Shown here piece by piece: positions 1 through 8,947 of a DNA stretch of 64,000 nucleotides. The position numbers were made by a program, and so were the translations under genes. The notes below the pieces were generated by a model. It was not told the origin of the DNA, ran no database searches, and saw only the letters and a list, made by a program, of their open reading frames with translations. The DNA is taken from NCBI GenBank assembly GCA_009772895.1, contig WOUP01000002.1:406264-470263 (forward strand), in the 5' to 3' direction. Position 1 is the stretch's first letter, and every line of letters begins with the position of its first letter. The DNA is from Puniceicoccaceae bacterium 5H (GTDB lineage Bacteria; Verrucomicrobiota; Verrucomicrobiia; Opitutales; Oceanipulchritudinaceae).

Positions 1-2291
1 TGAACCTCGAATACCTGGCCAAGGTCGTCTTCGAGAAGGAGGGTACTTACTACCCCGATACTCTCGTGGGCACCGACTCCCACACCACCATGATCAACGG
101 CCTCGGCATCGTCGGCTGGGGCGTGGGCGGTATCGAGGCGGAAGCCGGCATGCTCGGTCAGCCGATCGCCTTCCAGACGCCGGAAGTCATCGGCGTGCAC
201 CTCAGTGGCGAACTCCAGGAGGGTGTGACCGCGACCGACTTGACCCTGCGCATCACCCAGCTGCTGCGTGAGCACAAGGTCGTGGGCAAGTTCGTCGAGT
301 TTTACGGCGAGGGCGCGGCCAGCCTCACGCTGCCCGACCGCGCGACGATCGCCAACATGGCCCCGGAATACGGCGCCACGATGGGCTTCTTCCCCATCGA
401 CGACAAGACGCTCGATTACATGCGCATGACCGGCCGCTCCGAGGAGCAGATCCAGCTGGTGCGCGACTACTTTACCCAGCAGGGCCTCTACGGCGTGCCG
501 CGCAAGGGCGATGTCGATTACACCAAGGACATCGACCTCGACCTGAGCAGCATCGTGCCCAGCGTCTCCGGCCCCAAGCGCCCGCAGGACCGCATCGAGG
601 TGCCGAAGCTGAAGAGCCGCTTCGAGCAACTGCTCTACATGCCCGCCGCGGAAGGGGGCTTCGGCATCACCGAAGACCAGCGCAACAACCAGGCCGAGGT
701 AAAGGGCTTCAACGGTGATCGCGTGCATATGAGCGGCGGCATCCACGAGTTTGGCGAAGACCCGGAAAAGGAAATCTGGAGCGAGCGCGAGATGGTGACC
801 AACCGCCCCGCGACCGAGACGGAAGACGCTCCCGAGCCCGCCGCCCCGGGCACCAAGCTGAGCCACGGTTCCGTGGTGATCGCGGCCATCACCTCCTGCA
901 CCAACACCAGTAACCCGTCCGTCATGCTCGGCGCCGGTCTGGTGGCCAAGAAGGCGGTCGAAAAGGGCCTGAACGTCAACCCGATCGTGAAGACCTCCCT
1001 CGCTCCGGGCTCCCGCGTGGTGACGGAATATCTCAACGAGACGGGGCTGCAAACCTACCTCGACCAGCTCGGCTTCAACCTCGTCGGCTACGGTTGCACG
1101 ACCTGTATCGGTAATTCCGGCCCGCTCGACCCCGCGGTCGAGAAGGCGATCGAAGAAGGCGAACTCGTCGTCGCCAGCGTGCTCTCCGGTAACCGCAATT
1201 TCGAAGCCCGCATCCACGGCGCCATCAAGTCCAACTTCCTCATGTCGCCGCCGCTGGTGGTGGCCTACGCCCTCGCCGGTCGCGTCGATATCGACCTCGA
1301 CAGCGAGCCGATCGGCACGGGCAAGGACGGCCAGCCCGTCTACCTGAAGGACATCTGGCCTACCCGCGACGAAATCGAGCAGGAGCTGGCCCGCGGCCTG
1401 AAGCCCTCGATGTATGTCAACCAATACAGCGACATCCTCGAGGCCAACCCGCAGTGGAAGGAAATCGAGTCCAGCACTGGCGACCTCTACGAGTGGAAGG
1501 ACGACAGCACCTACATCCAGCTGCCGCCGTTCTTCGAAGGCTTCGGTATGGAGCCGGGCAAAATCGAAGAGATCAAGGGCGCGCGCCCGCTCGGTATCTT
1601 CGGCGACTCCGTCACGACCGACCACATCTCGCCCGCCGGCAGCATCCCGGAAGACAGCCCGGCCGGTCGCTACCTGATCGAAAACGGCGTCGAAAAGAAG
1701 GATTTCAACAGCTATGGCTCGCGTCGCGGCAACGACCGCGTGATGACGCGCGGCACCTTCGCCAACGTCCGCATCAAAAACCTCATGGCGGAAGGGCGCG
1801 AAGGCGGCTACACCAAGAAGCAGCCCGACGGTGACATCAAGTTCGTCTTCGATGCCTGCATGGACTACCGCGAAGAAAACACCCCGCTGGTGGTCTTCGG
1901 CGGCGTCGACTACGGCATGGGCTCCAGCCGCGACTGGGCGGCCAAGGGCACCAACCTGCTTGGGGTGAAGGCCGTGATCGCGAAGAGCTTTGAGCGCATT
2001 CACCGCAGCAACCTGATCGGGATGGGGGTGCTGCCGCTCGAATTCGCCAACGGTGAGGACGCCAAGTCCCTCGGGCTGGAGGGCACGGAAACCTACGATC
2101 TGCTCGGCCTCTCCGACGACATTAAGCCGGGGCAGGAAGTGACGTTAAAGATCAACAAGGCCGACGGTTCGACCCAGGAGACTACGGTAAAGGCCCGCCT
2201 CGATACCAATATCGAAGTGGAATACTACCGCCACGGCGGCATTCTCACCTACGTGCTTCGACAGATCCTCCAGCGCGCGCAACAAGCCTAG
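1..2291 (+). CDS. acnA: Aconitate hydratase, 5'-truncated by the window edge
   Basis: Interconverts citrate and isocitrate in the TCA cycle in the cytoplasm, using a [4Fe-4S] cluster. The reading frame is open from base 3, so the start lies outside the window. About 760 of the usual roughly 890-930 residues are visible. The three cluster cysteines are present, one in SCTNTS (near base 900) and two in [10 protein letters not shown] (near base 1096). The C-terminal swivel domain follows, with [29 protein letters not shown] and [14 protein letters not shown], the last being the active-site serine/arginine segment. The order of domains is that of the AcnA/IRP type rather than AcnB. A STAS gene begins 22 bases downstream. 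Family assignment is secure; only the N-terminus is unseen. Confidence 0.97.
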   Translation, partial: NLEYLAKVVFEKEGTYYPDTLVGTDSHTTMINGLGIVGWGVGGIEAEAGMLGQPIAFQTPEVIGVHLSGELQEGVTATDLTLRITQLLREHKVVGKFVEFYGEGAASLTLPDRATIANMAPEYGATMGFFPIDDKTLDYMRMTGRSEEQIQLVRDYFTQQGLYGVPRKGDVDYTKDIDLDLSSIVPSVSGPKRPQDRIEVPKLKSRFEQLLYMPAAEGGFGITEDQRNNQAEVKGFNGDRVHMSGGIHEFGEDPEKEIWSEREMVTNRPATETEDAPEPAAPGTKLSHGSVVIAAITSCTNTSNPSVMLGAGLVAKKAVEKGLNVNPIVKTSLAPGSRVVTEYLNETGLQTYLDQLGFNLVGYGCTTCIGNSGPLDPAVEKAIEEGELVVASVLSGNRNFEARIHGAIKSNFLMSPPLVVAYALAGRVDIDLDSEPIGTGKDGQPVYLKDIWPTRDEIEQELARGLKPSMYVNQYSDILEANPQWKEIESSTGDLYEWKDDSTYIQLPPFFEGFGMEPGKIEEIKGARPLGIFGDSVTTDHISPAGSIPEDSPAGRYLIENGVEKKDFNSYGSRRGNDRVMTRGTFANVRIKNLMAEGREGGYTKKQPDGDIKFVFDACMDYREENTPLVVFGGVDYGMGSSRDWAAKGTNLLGVKAVIAKSFERIHRSNLIGMGVLPLEFANGEDAKSLGLEGTETYDLLGLSDDIKPGQEVTLKINKADGSTQETTVKARLDTNIEVEYYRHGGILTYVLRQILQRAQQA

Positions 2292-2313
2292 CCTGCGCGC
2301 TGTTTTACCCGGT

Positions 2314-2817
2314 ATGCCCTCAACCCCGCCCGTTTTTCTTGTAAACGCGCATCACGAACCCGTGGTGGTGCGCGTGCATGGGCGGGCGACGTTGCACAAC
2401 TCGGCTCCGCTCAAGCGCTTCTTTCAGCGCCTGGTGGAGCAGGGCCGCCGGCAGTTCGTGCTGGACTTCCATGACTGCACCGGGGTGGATTCCACCTTTT
2501 TGGGCATCATCGCCGGCACTTCGATGCAGTTGTTGCAGGCCAAGCCTCAAGGCACCCTCACGCTCGTGCGTATGAACGAGCGGGTAAAAGAGCTGGTGAC
2601 CAACCTCGGCCTGCACAAGCTGCCCACCGTCCAACTGGCCAAAGTCGACGGCTATAAGCCGGGGGCCAAGGACGAGGTGCTCCCGAGCGAAAAGCTCTCG
2701 GAAAAGGAAGGGGCGCGAATGATCTTGCAGGCTCACGAAAATCTCGTTGAGATCGACGCATCCAACCGGAGTAAATTCCAGGACGTTATTGCTTTTCTGA
2801 AGAGTCAGACTGAGTAA
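2314..2817 (+). CDS. STAS-domain anti-anti-sigma-like protein
   Basis: A 167-residue protein with one STAS domain over about residues 8-110. The SpoIIAA-type phosphorylation loop is seen as CTGVDSTFLG, where the serine after VD is the expected phospho-site. STAS proteins of this type bind an anti-sigma kinase when unphosphorylated and are reset by SpoIIE-like phosphatases. The next gene, 35 bases downstream, encodes such a phosphatase, so the two probably form half of a partner-switching module. No HATPase_c-type anti-sigma kinase is encoded nearby. The roughly 55-residue C-terminal tail beyond the STAS fold is not recognised. Confidence 0.85.
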   Translation: MPSTPPVFLVNAHHEPVVVRVHGRATLHNSAPLKRFFQRLVEQGRRQFVLDFHDCTGVDSTFLGIIAGTSMQLLQAKPQGTLTLVRMNERVKELVTNLGLHKLPTVQLAKVDGYKPGAKDEVLPSEKLSEKEGARMILQAHENLVEIDASNRSKFQDVIAFLKSQTE

Positions 2818-2852
2818 GACCTGGACCCGGTCTGATCGCAGCTGTTGGTGGC

Positions 2853-4298
2853 ATGTTAAACTGGTGGTATTTCCTGCTTGGCCTGGCAACCGGAGGATCG
2901 GTTGGGGCTTATTTCTGGTGGCGTGCCCGCCGTGAGATCACGCGTCTGGATGAGGATAAGCAGTTCCTCAACCAGGAAAAACTGATCGTGCTCGACTTCA
3001 TGCACAACATGGTGGAGCCCATCGGCCACGGCGTCACCCGGCAGGAACTGCTCAAGCGCATGATGCACGCCAGCATCCTCTCGACCGGTGCCCTTTGTGC
3101 CGCCGTCTATGAGCGGCGTGACGATGAGCTGCAGGGTGTGGCGGTCGAAGGCCTCTTCCCGCCCCAACGACCCGGGGCCGACCTCACCCGTGAAAAGAGC
3201 GGCAGCCGCACCAAGCAGATCGAGAAGGTCATGCGCTCCGAGGTCTTTCGGGTAGGAGAGGGGCTCATCGGTCAGGTCGCCCGCACCGGCAGCGGCCTTT
3301 TCATCACGGATGCCCGGCAGGACCCGCGCGTGGTCCAATACGAAGACCCCTCGCTGCAGATCTACTCGATCATCGTCGTGCCGGTCTGCTTCCGCGACAC
3401 CACGCTGGCGATCCTCGCACTCGCCAATCCGGCCGACGGCAGCACGTTTACCGAAACGGATTTCTCGCTCGCCCGGTCGCTGGCCGATCAGGCCGCGCTC
3501 GCAGTGCACAACCTCGACCTGATGGAGCTGCAGATCGAGAAAAACCGCCTGGATATGGACCTCGGCCTGGCCAAGGAAATCCAGGACAAGCTGCTCCCGC
3601 GTCGCTACCCGGAGACGGCACTGCTCGACATCGCGGCCATCTACCGCCCGGCGCAGACCGTCGGCGGAGACCTCTACGACGTCTTTCAGCTCGACGACCA
3701 CCGCTACGGCATCGCCATTGCCGACGTCTCGGGCAAGGGCATCCCCGCATCGCTCGTCATGGCCGTCTGCCAGAGCAACCTGCGCCACCTGGCCCGCCAA
3801 TACAGCTCGCCCGCCAAGGTGCTGACGGAGCTGAATGCGGTGATGAACGAAGAGATGCGGGCGGACATGTTCGTCACCATCATCTACGCGGTCATCGACA
3901 CGCAGGAAGACTCCCTCACGCTCTGCCGCGCCGGCCATGAGCTACCGATCCTCATGCACTGCAACACCGATTCCGGCGAGATCACCAGCGAGTTGCTCGA
4001 GTCCGAGGGTATGGCGATCGGCATGGTGCCCAACGAATTTTTTGCCGCCGCGGTCGACGACAAGAAGGTTGCCTTTGCCCGCGGTGACATCTTCCTGCTC
4101 TACACCGACGGTGTGACCGAAATGGCCAACGATGCCGGCGCCGAATACTCCAACGAGCGCCTGACCGACACCATCCGCCGCCTCTCCGGTCAAAAGGCCG
4201 TCGAGCTCAACGACGGCATCCTGCAGAGCATGGCCAGCTTTGCCGGCCCCGATCGCCAGCAGGACGACGTGACCATCATCACGGTCAAACACTGTTAG
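2853..4298 (+). CDS. Membrane-anchored GAF-SpoIIE (PP2C-type) serine phosphatase
   Basis: A 481-residue protein, predicted to dephosphorylate a STAS antagonist. Residues 1-25 form one N-terminal membrane segment (WWYFLLGLATGGSVGAYFWW). A GAF-like sensor domain covers about residues 45-220. A SpoIIE/RsbU-type PP2C domain covers about 240-480. The metal-binding signatures are visible as VGGDLYDVF, IADVSGKGIPASLVMAV, YTDGVTEMAND and the terminal QDDVTIITVK. The preceding STAS gene is its likely substrate. The signal seen by the GAF domain cannot be told from sequence. Confidence 0.9.
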   Translation: MLNWWYFLLGLATGGSVGAYFWWRARREITRLDEDKQFLNQEKLIVLDFMHNMVEPIGHGVTRQELLKRMMHASILSTGALCAAVYERRDDELQGVAVEGLFPPQRPGADLTREKSGSRTKQIEKVMRSEVFRVGEGLIGQVARTGSGLFITDARQDPRVVQYEDPSLQIYSIIVVPVCFRDTTLAILALANPADGSTFTETDFSLARSLADQAALAVHNLDLMELQIEKNRLDMDLGLAKEIQDKLLPRRYPETALLDIAAIYRPAQTVGGDLYDVFQLDDHRYGIAIADVSGKGIPASLVMAVCQSNLRHLARQYSSPAKVLTELNAVMNEEMRADMFVTIIYAVIDTQEDSLTLCRAGHELPILMHCNTDSGEITSELLESEGMAIGMVPNEFFAAAVDDKKVAFARGDIFLLYTDGVTEMANDAGAEYSNERLTDTIRRLSGQKAVELNDGILQSMASFAGPDRQQDDVTIITVKHC

Positions 4299-4306
4299 CC
4301 CCTTTT

Positions 4307-4714
4307 ATGTTGTTCGAACACTTTGCCCTTAACGTGCCGGATGCAGCGGCGATGGCCGACTGGTATGTCGAAAACCTGGGATTCCGCATCCTCAAGGCCG
4401 GCGAAAAGGCGCCGTTTGTGCGCTTCCTGGGTGACAGTTCCGGCCGTTGCATCGCCGAGCTTTATACCAACCCCCAGGCGCCTGTGCCCGATTACGCCAC
4501 GCAGCACCACCTGGTGTTTCACTTTGCCGTGGTGGCCGCCGATGCGGAACAGAAGCGTGATGCCCTGCTCGCGGCCGGCGCGACGCTCGTGGTGGAAGAC
4601 ACCACCAGCGACGGTTCGCTCGTCATCACCCTGCGCGACCCTTGGGGGGTGCCGGTGCAGCTCTGCCGCCGCGTTACGCCGCTGGGCGATCTGAGCGCCG
4701 AAGCCACCCGCTGA
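4307..4714 (+). CDS. Glyoxalase/VOC-family protein
   Basis: A 135-residue single-domain vicinal-oxygen-chelate protein. It begins with an N-terminal FEHFALNVPD strand and a C-terminal SLVITLRDPWGVPVQLCRR strand, the usual start and end of the paired beta-alpha-beta-beta-beta units. Possible metal ligands are His5 and a glutamate in IAELYTN. The gene starts 9 bases after the phosphatase and may be co-transcribed with it. VOC proteins include lyases, dioxygenases and drug-binding proteins, and the substrate cannot be assigned here. Confidence 0.85.
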   Translation: MLFEHFALNVPDAAAMADWYVENLGFRILKAGEKAPFVRFLGDSSGRCIAELYTNPQAPVPDYATQHHLVFHFAVVAADAEQKRDALLAAGATLVVEDTTSDGSLVITLRDPWGVPVQLCRRVTPLGDLSAEATR

Positions 4715-4756
4715 CGTCCGTTGTAGCTTGCCATGAACGTGCCCAAGGGCGATGTT

Positions 4757-4761
4757 GGAGG
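4757..4761 (+). promoter_or_regulatory. Shine-Dalgarno deciding the trpB start
   Basis: GGAGG lies 4 bases before the ATG at 4766. An in-frame ATG at 4733 has no such sequence, so the downstream start is preferred for trpB. Confidence 0.6.
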
Positions 4762-4765
4762 TCAC

Positions 4766-6001
4766 ATGATTGCTGATTCCGTGCCGCAGATTGACAAGAC
4801 CACCTTGCCGGACGCCTCCGGTCATTTTGGGGTCTATGGCGGGAGATACGTGCCAGAAACGCTCTTTACCTGCTTGCAGGATCTGGAGAAGGCCTACCTC
4901 GAAGCGAAGGCCGATCCCGAGTTCATGCGTGAGCTGCAGTGGTATCTCAAGGAATACGCGGGCCGCCCGACCACGCTCTACTACGCGGAACAGCTGACCA
5001 AGCGCCTCGGTGGGGCCAAGATCTACCTCAAGCGCGAGGACCTGCTGCACACGGGCGCGCACAAGATCAACAACGTGCTCGGCCAGGCGCTGCTCGCCCG
5101 CCGCCTCGGCAAAAAACGCATCATCGCGGAGACCGGCGCGGGCCAGCACGGCGTCGCCACGGCCACCGTTTGCGCGAAGTTCGGCCTCGAATGCGTCATT
5201 TACATGGGCGCGGTCGACATGGCCCGCCAGGCCCTCAATGTTTTCCGTATGCGCCTCTGCGGCGCCGAAGTACGCGGCGTCGAGACCGGCCAGCGCACGC
5301 TCAAGGATGCGGTCAACGAGGCCATGCGCGACTGGGTCGCCACCTCGCGCAACACCCATTACATCCTCGGCTCGGCGCTGGGCGCACACCCGTTCCCCAT
5401 GATGGTGCGCGATTTCCACAAGATCATCGGGGAGGAGACCCGCCGCCAGATCATGGAGCTGGAAGGCCGCCTGCCCAACGAAGTCGTGGCCTGCGTGGGT
5501 GGGGGCTCCAACGCCATCGGCATGTTCTACGAATTTCTCGATCAGACCGACGTGCGCCTGGTGGGCGTCGAAGCGGGCGGTCGCGGCATCGAGCGCGGCC
5601 AGCACGCCGCACGCTTCTCCGGCGGCAAGGTCGGGGTGCTGCAGGGCTGCAAGACCTATCTGCTTTGCGACGACGACGGCCAGATCGAGCTGACCCATAG
5701 CGTGTCGGCCGGCCTCGACTACGCCGCCGTCGGTCCGGAACACGCCTACTACCGCGAGATCGGCCGTCTCGACTTCGCTTACGCCACCGACGCCGAGGTG
5801 ATGGAGGCTTTCCAGCTGCTCTGCGAATGCGAAGGCATCCTGCCCGCGCTCGAAAGCACCCACGCGGTCGCCTACGCGCTCAAGCGCGCCCCCGAGATGC
5901 GCCCGGACGAGATCCTCGTGATCAATCTCTCCGGCCGGGGGGACAAGGACGTGCAGCAGATCGCCGAAATCCTCGCCAAAAAGGCCCAGGTCGAAGGCTA
6001 G
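4766..6001 (+). CDS. trpB: Tryptophan synthase beta chain
   Basis: Pyridoxal-phosphate enzyme that condenses indole with L-serine to make tryptophan. The 411 residues from the ATG at 4766 match the usual TrpB1 length of about 400. The Schiff-base lysine is in HTGAHKINN (residue 100). The catalytic glutamate is in AETGAGQHG, the phosphate-binding loop is [11 protein letters not shown], and the C-terminal LSGRGDKD is present. An upstream ATG at 4733 would add 11 residues but lacks a Shine-Dalgarno. No trpA or other trp gene is adjacent, so it appears detached from a trp operon; the alpha subunit should be elsewhere. A toxin-antitoxin pair begins 38 bases after the stop. Confidence 0.96.
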   Translation: MIADSVPQIDKTTLPDASGHFGVYGGRYVPETLFTCLQDLEKAYLEAKADPEFMRELQWYLKEYAGRPTTLYYAEQLTKRLGGAKIYLKREDLLHTGAHKINNVLGQALLARRLGKKRIIAETGAGQHGVATATVCAKFGLECVIYMGAVDMARQALNVFRMRLCGAEVRGVETGQRTLKDAVNEAMRDWVATSRNTHYILGSALGAHPFPMMVRDFHKIIGEETRRQIMELEGRLPNEVVACVGGGSNAIGMFYEFLDQTDVRLVGVEAGGRGIERGQHAARFSGGKVGVLQGCKTYLLCDDDGQIELTHSVSAGLDYAAVGPEHAYYREIGRLDFAYATDAEVMEAFQLLCECEGILPALESTHAVAYALKRAPEMRPDEILVINLSGRGDKDVQQIAEILAKKAQVEG

Positions 6002-6039
6002 GCATTGACGTTCTGGCGCGACCGCATTACCTTTCGCTT

Positions 6040-6291
6040 GTGGTAAGCACGACCGTCACCAGTAAGGGGCAGACCACAGTGCCCCTCGAGTTGCGGAAGC
6101 GCTGGAACTCGACCCGACTGAACTGGGAAATCCACCCGGATGGATCCGCCACGGTCCGCCCGGCTCCTGATGTCATGTCGTTCGCGGGGCTCTTGCGAGG
6201 CAAGAGCCGTGTGCCCTACCACCCTGACGAGACAGCTCTCGCCGAGCGGAACGAAGCAGCCAAGGTCGCGCGCGAAGGAAGAGGCGAGTGA
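6040..6291 (+). CDS. AbrB/SpoVT-type antitoxin of a VapBC-like module
   Basis: An 83-residue protein from a GTG at 6040. The N-terminal half has the swapped-hairpin AbrB signature VTSKGQTTVPLELRKRW. The C-terminal tail (about residues 45-83) is the segment that normally wraps around the toxin. The last codons overlap the toxin gene by 4 bases (GTGA), the classic coupled arrangement in which antitoxin is translated first. Such antitoxins bind their own promoter, so autoregulation from the short trpB-antitoxin gap is likely. The GTG start is inferred from the domain boundary; no longer in-frame start is convincing. Confidence 0.8.
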   Translation: MVSTTVTSKGQTTVPLELRKRWNSTRLNWEIHPDGSATVRPAPDVMSFAGLLRGKSRVPYHPDETALAERNEAAKVAREGRGE

Positions 6292-6698
6292 AGCGGGTTC
6301 AACTCGATACCAATGTCGTCCTTCGTTTTTTGCTCAAGGACCATGAGAAGCTGTTTGCCCAAGCGGAAAGCCTTTTTCGCGAAGCTTCCGCCGGTCGGAT
6401 ACAGTTATTGATTCGCCCAGTGATTGTGGCTGAAACCTTCTTTGTTCTGACTAGTTTTTACGAAATCCCTCGTCCAGAAGCGGCCAAAGTCTTGCATACT
6501 TTTTTCGAGGCAGCCGGCATCTCCGTGGATGACGAGGGGGGATCACTGGAGGCGTTGAAGCGCATCACGTCCAACAAGGTATCGTTCGCCGATGCCTACC
6601 TGATCGCCACTGCTGCGCAGACCGGTGATACCGTGGCCTCGTTCGATCGAGGAATACACAAGGCAGTAGATGTGCAGCATTACGCATTTGAGGAGTAG
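6288..6698 (+). CDS. PIN-domain ribonuclease toxin (VapC-like)
   Basis: A 136-residue PIN-domain protein, predicted to be an Mg-dependent endoribonuclease held inactive by the preceding antitoxin. The acidic residues are in place: Asp7 in LDTNVVLRF, Glu49 in VIVAETF, Asp102 in SFADAYLIA, and Asp114/Asp120 in GDTVASFD. It starts with GTG inside the antitoxin stop region. The stretch is visibly poorer in G+C than trpB and yicC on either side, consistent with acquisition as a mobile module. The target RNA is unknown. Confidence 0.88.
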   Translation: MKRVQLDTNVVLRFLLKDHEKLFAQAESLFREASAGRIQLLIRPVIVAETFFVLTSFYEIPRPEAAKVLHTFFEAAGISVDDEGGSLEALKRITSNKVSFADAYLIATAAQTGDTVASFDRGIHKAVDVQHYAFEE

Positions 6699-6939
6699 TG
6701 GCTCCTGATAAAGGCCTGCCCGGCCTACTCCTCCCGCGTCCCCACATCCTCCGGCGTCGCCATCGCGATCTCACCCGCTGGCGAGACTACCACCCATACG
6801 GCGACCCGGCGTAACCTCATGGGCGTCAGCTTAACAGCCCTGCGGCGAGGTGTGAACCTTTAGCGCGGCGGCGGTTTTCAACCCGCGGTCGCGAGCTTTC
6901 CCATTGCCAGAGGGGCGGAAAAAGGCCTGCATTGCGCAC
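6699..6939. other. Intergenic stretch with a possible 31-codon minus-strand ORF
   Basis: This gap separates the toxin from yicC. A minus-strand ATG at 6820 opens a frame of 31 codons ending at 6725 (it begins MRLRRVAVWVVV and ends EDVGTREE). There is no Shine-Dalgarno or homology that I can recognise, so it is noted only as a possible small ORF or gene fragment. The remainder carries G+C-rich short inverted repeats but no clear terminator. The yicC promoter should lie here. Confidence 0.25.
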
Positions 6940-7821
6940 ATGCAATCGATGACCGGATTCGGTCGAGGCTCCGCGACCTGGGAAGGCCTCGTGATCAACG
7001 TCGAACTCAGCTCCGTCAACCGGCGGAATCTGGAGACCTCCTTCAACCTGCCCAAGGAGTGGCAGGCCCTCGAGCGCCCGCTGGCCAACGCCATCCGCGA
7101 ACGCCTCCAGCGCGGCAAGGTCCACACCGTGCTGAACGTCGACGTGGCCGAGGGCAACAACGCGCTCGCGTGGGATGGGGCGGCCGTTGACGCGTCGTTG
7201 AGCAAGCTGCACAAGCTGGCCGACCGGGTGGGCAGTGCGTGGCCGCCGGATGTCGACACGCTGTTTCGCCTCGTGCTGCAACACCGCGTGGATGCCGATC
7301 TGCCGTCCGCCGAGGAGGCCGAACCCTATGCGATGGAGGCCGTGCGGGCCGCCCTGGATGCGATCACGCAGATGCGCAATGCAGAGGGCGAGGCCTTGCA
7401 GCGCGATCTGGCCGACCGCGTCGACCGCCTGCGGGCCTGCTGGAACGAGATCAAATCCGTGGGCGACCAGACGCTGCCGAACTACCGTCAGGCGCTGCTC
7501 GATCGCTTGCGTCAGGCCGGGCTCGAGCTGGAGCTGGAGGACGAGCGCGTGTTGAAGGAAGTGGCGATTTTTGCCGACCGCATCGACGTGACCGAAGAGA
7601 TCACGCGCCTCGATTCGCACCTCGCGCAATTCAAGGAGACGCTTTACACGGCAGGGCAGGATGGGGTAATCGGACGCAAGCTCGAGTTTATCGTCCAGGA
7701 GATCCACCGCGAGTTCAACACCATCGGCTCCAAGGCCAACAACCTGGCGGTGACCAAGCAGGTGATCGAAGCCAAGAACGAAATCGAGCGCATTCGCGAG
7801 CAAGTCCAGAACGTCGAATAG
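6940..7821 (+). CDS. yicC: YicC/YloC-family endoribonuclease
   Basis: A 293-residue protein (E. coli YicC is 287). Members are cytoplasmic oligomeric endoribonucleases implicated in RNA decay and stationary-phase survival. The start at 6940 gives the conserved N-terminus MQSMTGFGRG; an upstream TTG-initiated extension is not family-like. The C-terminal DUF1732 block is recognisable: KEVAIFADRIDVTEEITRLD, then QEIHREFNTIGSKANN and the final VKQVIEAKNEIERIREQVQN-like helix. In many bacteria gmk follows yicC; here it does not. A rho-independent terminator follows directly. Confidence 0.93.
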   Translation: MQSMTGFGRGSATWEGLVINVELSSVNRRNLETSFNLPKEWQALERPLANAIRERLQRGKVHTVLNVDVAEGNNALAWDGAAVDASLSKLHKLADRVGSAWPPDVDTLFRLVLQHRVDADLPSAEEAEPYAMEAVRAALDAITQMRNAEGEALQRDLADRVDRLRACWNEIKSVGDQTLPNYRQALLDRLRQAGLELELEDERVLKEVAIFADRIDVTEEITRLDSHLAQFKETLYTAGQDGVIGRKLEFIVQEIHREFNTIGSKANNLAVTKQVIEAKNEIERIREQVQNVE

Positions 7822-7822
7822 G

Positions 7823-7855
7823 GTAGGCAGCCTGCTAACGCTCTGCCTGCTTTTT
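7823..7855 (+). terminator. Rho-independent terminator after yicC
   Basis: Stem GTAGGCAG paired with CTGCCTGC (one G-T pair), a 12-base loop, then TTTTT. It starts 2 bases after the yicC stop. Confidence 0.65.
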
Positions 7856-7893
7856 CGGTTGTGAGGACCGATTTTTGCATCTATCGTAAAGCC

Positions 7894-8343
7894 ATGAATC
7901 TGACGCGTCTAGGTGCCCTCTGCGGGGCGGTAGGTCTGTTGGCGGCGCTGCCGCTCGGTGCCCAGACTTTGGGCGAGCCTTTGCCGGAAGACCCGGCGGC
8001 GGCGCGCATGCCGGTGCAGTCGACCGTGCTGGAGCCCGGGCAGAGCATGATACTGTCGCTCAAGGACAACCAGTTCAGCGTCTATTTTCTCAACGACGAA
8101 AACAAGTTGATGGCTCCGCCGGTCGATTTTGTGACGGTGCGCGGCTTTTACCTCAACCAGCGCGACCGCGAAGTCTACGCCGCGCTGGAGCCCGCGGAGG
8201 GCGGCGCTTACCTGACGAGTCCGCGGGTGGTGCCGCCGCCGCACGACCTGCGTCTGCAGCTGGTCGTGCCCCAAGGCCATGATACGGAAACATACGAAGT
8301 GATCGGCGAATTTGGCTTCAACGCCGATGCGGTTAAGAATTAG
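7894..8343 (+). CDS. Small secreted protein of unknown function
   Basis: A 149-residue protein that I do not recognise. The ATG at 7894 gives a clear Sec signal peptide (LGALCGAVGLLAALPLGAQ, cleavage after about residue 24). An upstream in-frame GTG at 7861 would bury it. The mature part is about 125 residues, acidic and proline-rich, predicted beta-rich, with no cysteine and no membrane segment. The next gene, for a small membrane protein, begins 2 bases after its stop, so the two are almost certainly co-transcribed. A periplasmic or envelope location is inferred. Confidence 0.75.
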   Translation: MNLTRLGALCGAVGLLAALPLGAQTLGEPLPEDPAAARMPVQSTVLEPGQSMILSLKDNQFSVYFLNDENKLMAPPVDFVTVRGFYLNQRDREVYAALEPAEGGAYLTSPRVVPPPHDLRLQLVVPQGHDTETYEVIGEFGFNADAVKN

Positions 8344-8345
8344 AG

Positions 8346-8816
8346 ATGGCAGAGAAGAAAGAATCGCAGGGTTTGTTGCTGCGACTGGTGGTGCTGTTCC
8401 TGGGCACGTGGCTGGCGACTGAGCTGTTTGCCGGCATCCACGCCGACGATACGCTGACGCTGGCCTTCGTGGCCGTCACGCTGGCGGTGCTCAACGCTTT
8501 TTTGCGCCCGTTGCTGATCCTGTTCACGCTCCCCTTGGTGATTTTCACGCTCGGGCTGGCGGTGTGGCTGATCAATGCCGTCATCCTCATGTTTGCGGGC
8601 GGCATCGTGCCTGGCTTCGACGTCGACTCCTTCAGCTCGGCGCTGGGCGGCGCGCTGATCATCGGCCTGACTTCGTTTACGGTCAACATGTTCACTGCGC
8701 GCAACCATGTGAAGGTCCGGGTGAACCAGGGCGGTGGCAAAACCGGGGCGGATGGCGTGCAGCGCCTGCGCCACAACCGCCGCCGGGGCGAGTCCGACGA
8801 CGTGATCGACGTCTAG
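8346..8816 (+). CDS. YvlD/phage-holin-IV-family membrane protein
   Basis: A 156-residue protein with four hydrophobic helices over residues 9-115: LVVLFLGTWLATELFAGI, then the LAFVAVTLAVLNAFLRP helix, FTLGLAVWLINAVILMFAGG, and ALGGALIIGLTSFTVNMF. The LNAFLRPLLILFTLPL block is the hallmark of the YvlD (PF04020) family, whose names derive from similarity to mycobacteriophage holins. There is no other phage gene nearby, so this is a chromosomal membrane protein, not a lysis gene. A basic 35-residue cytoplasmic tail follows. Its role is unknown; some homologues are envelope-stress genes. Confidence 0.82.
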   Translation: MAEKKESQGLLLRLVVLFLGTWLATELFAGIHADDTLTLAFVAVTLAVLNAFLRPLLILFTLPLVIFTLGLAVWLINAVILMFAGGIVPGFDVDSFSSALGGALIIGLTSFTVNMFTARNHVKVRVNQGGGKTGADGVQRLRHNRRRGESDDVIDV

Positions 8817-8947
8817 AACGCCGCGGTGATCGGTTGACCGGATAACCTTGCCGGCGATCTTCCCTTTGCAGTTGTCAGCGGGGCGGAACCGGGCCTAAGG
8901 TGATGCCTACGAGACGCAGCCCCGGGCTGCTTCCACATTTTTGCATC

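Noticed and set aside
8346..8816. Phage holin, suggesting a prophage
   Set aside because: The protein is of the chromosomal YvlD type, and no other phage genes are near.
8925..8940. GCAGCCCCGGGCTGC palindrome upstream of lpdA
   Set aside because: It has no immediate T-run and a very short loop, so it is not convincing as a terminator or operator.
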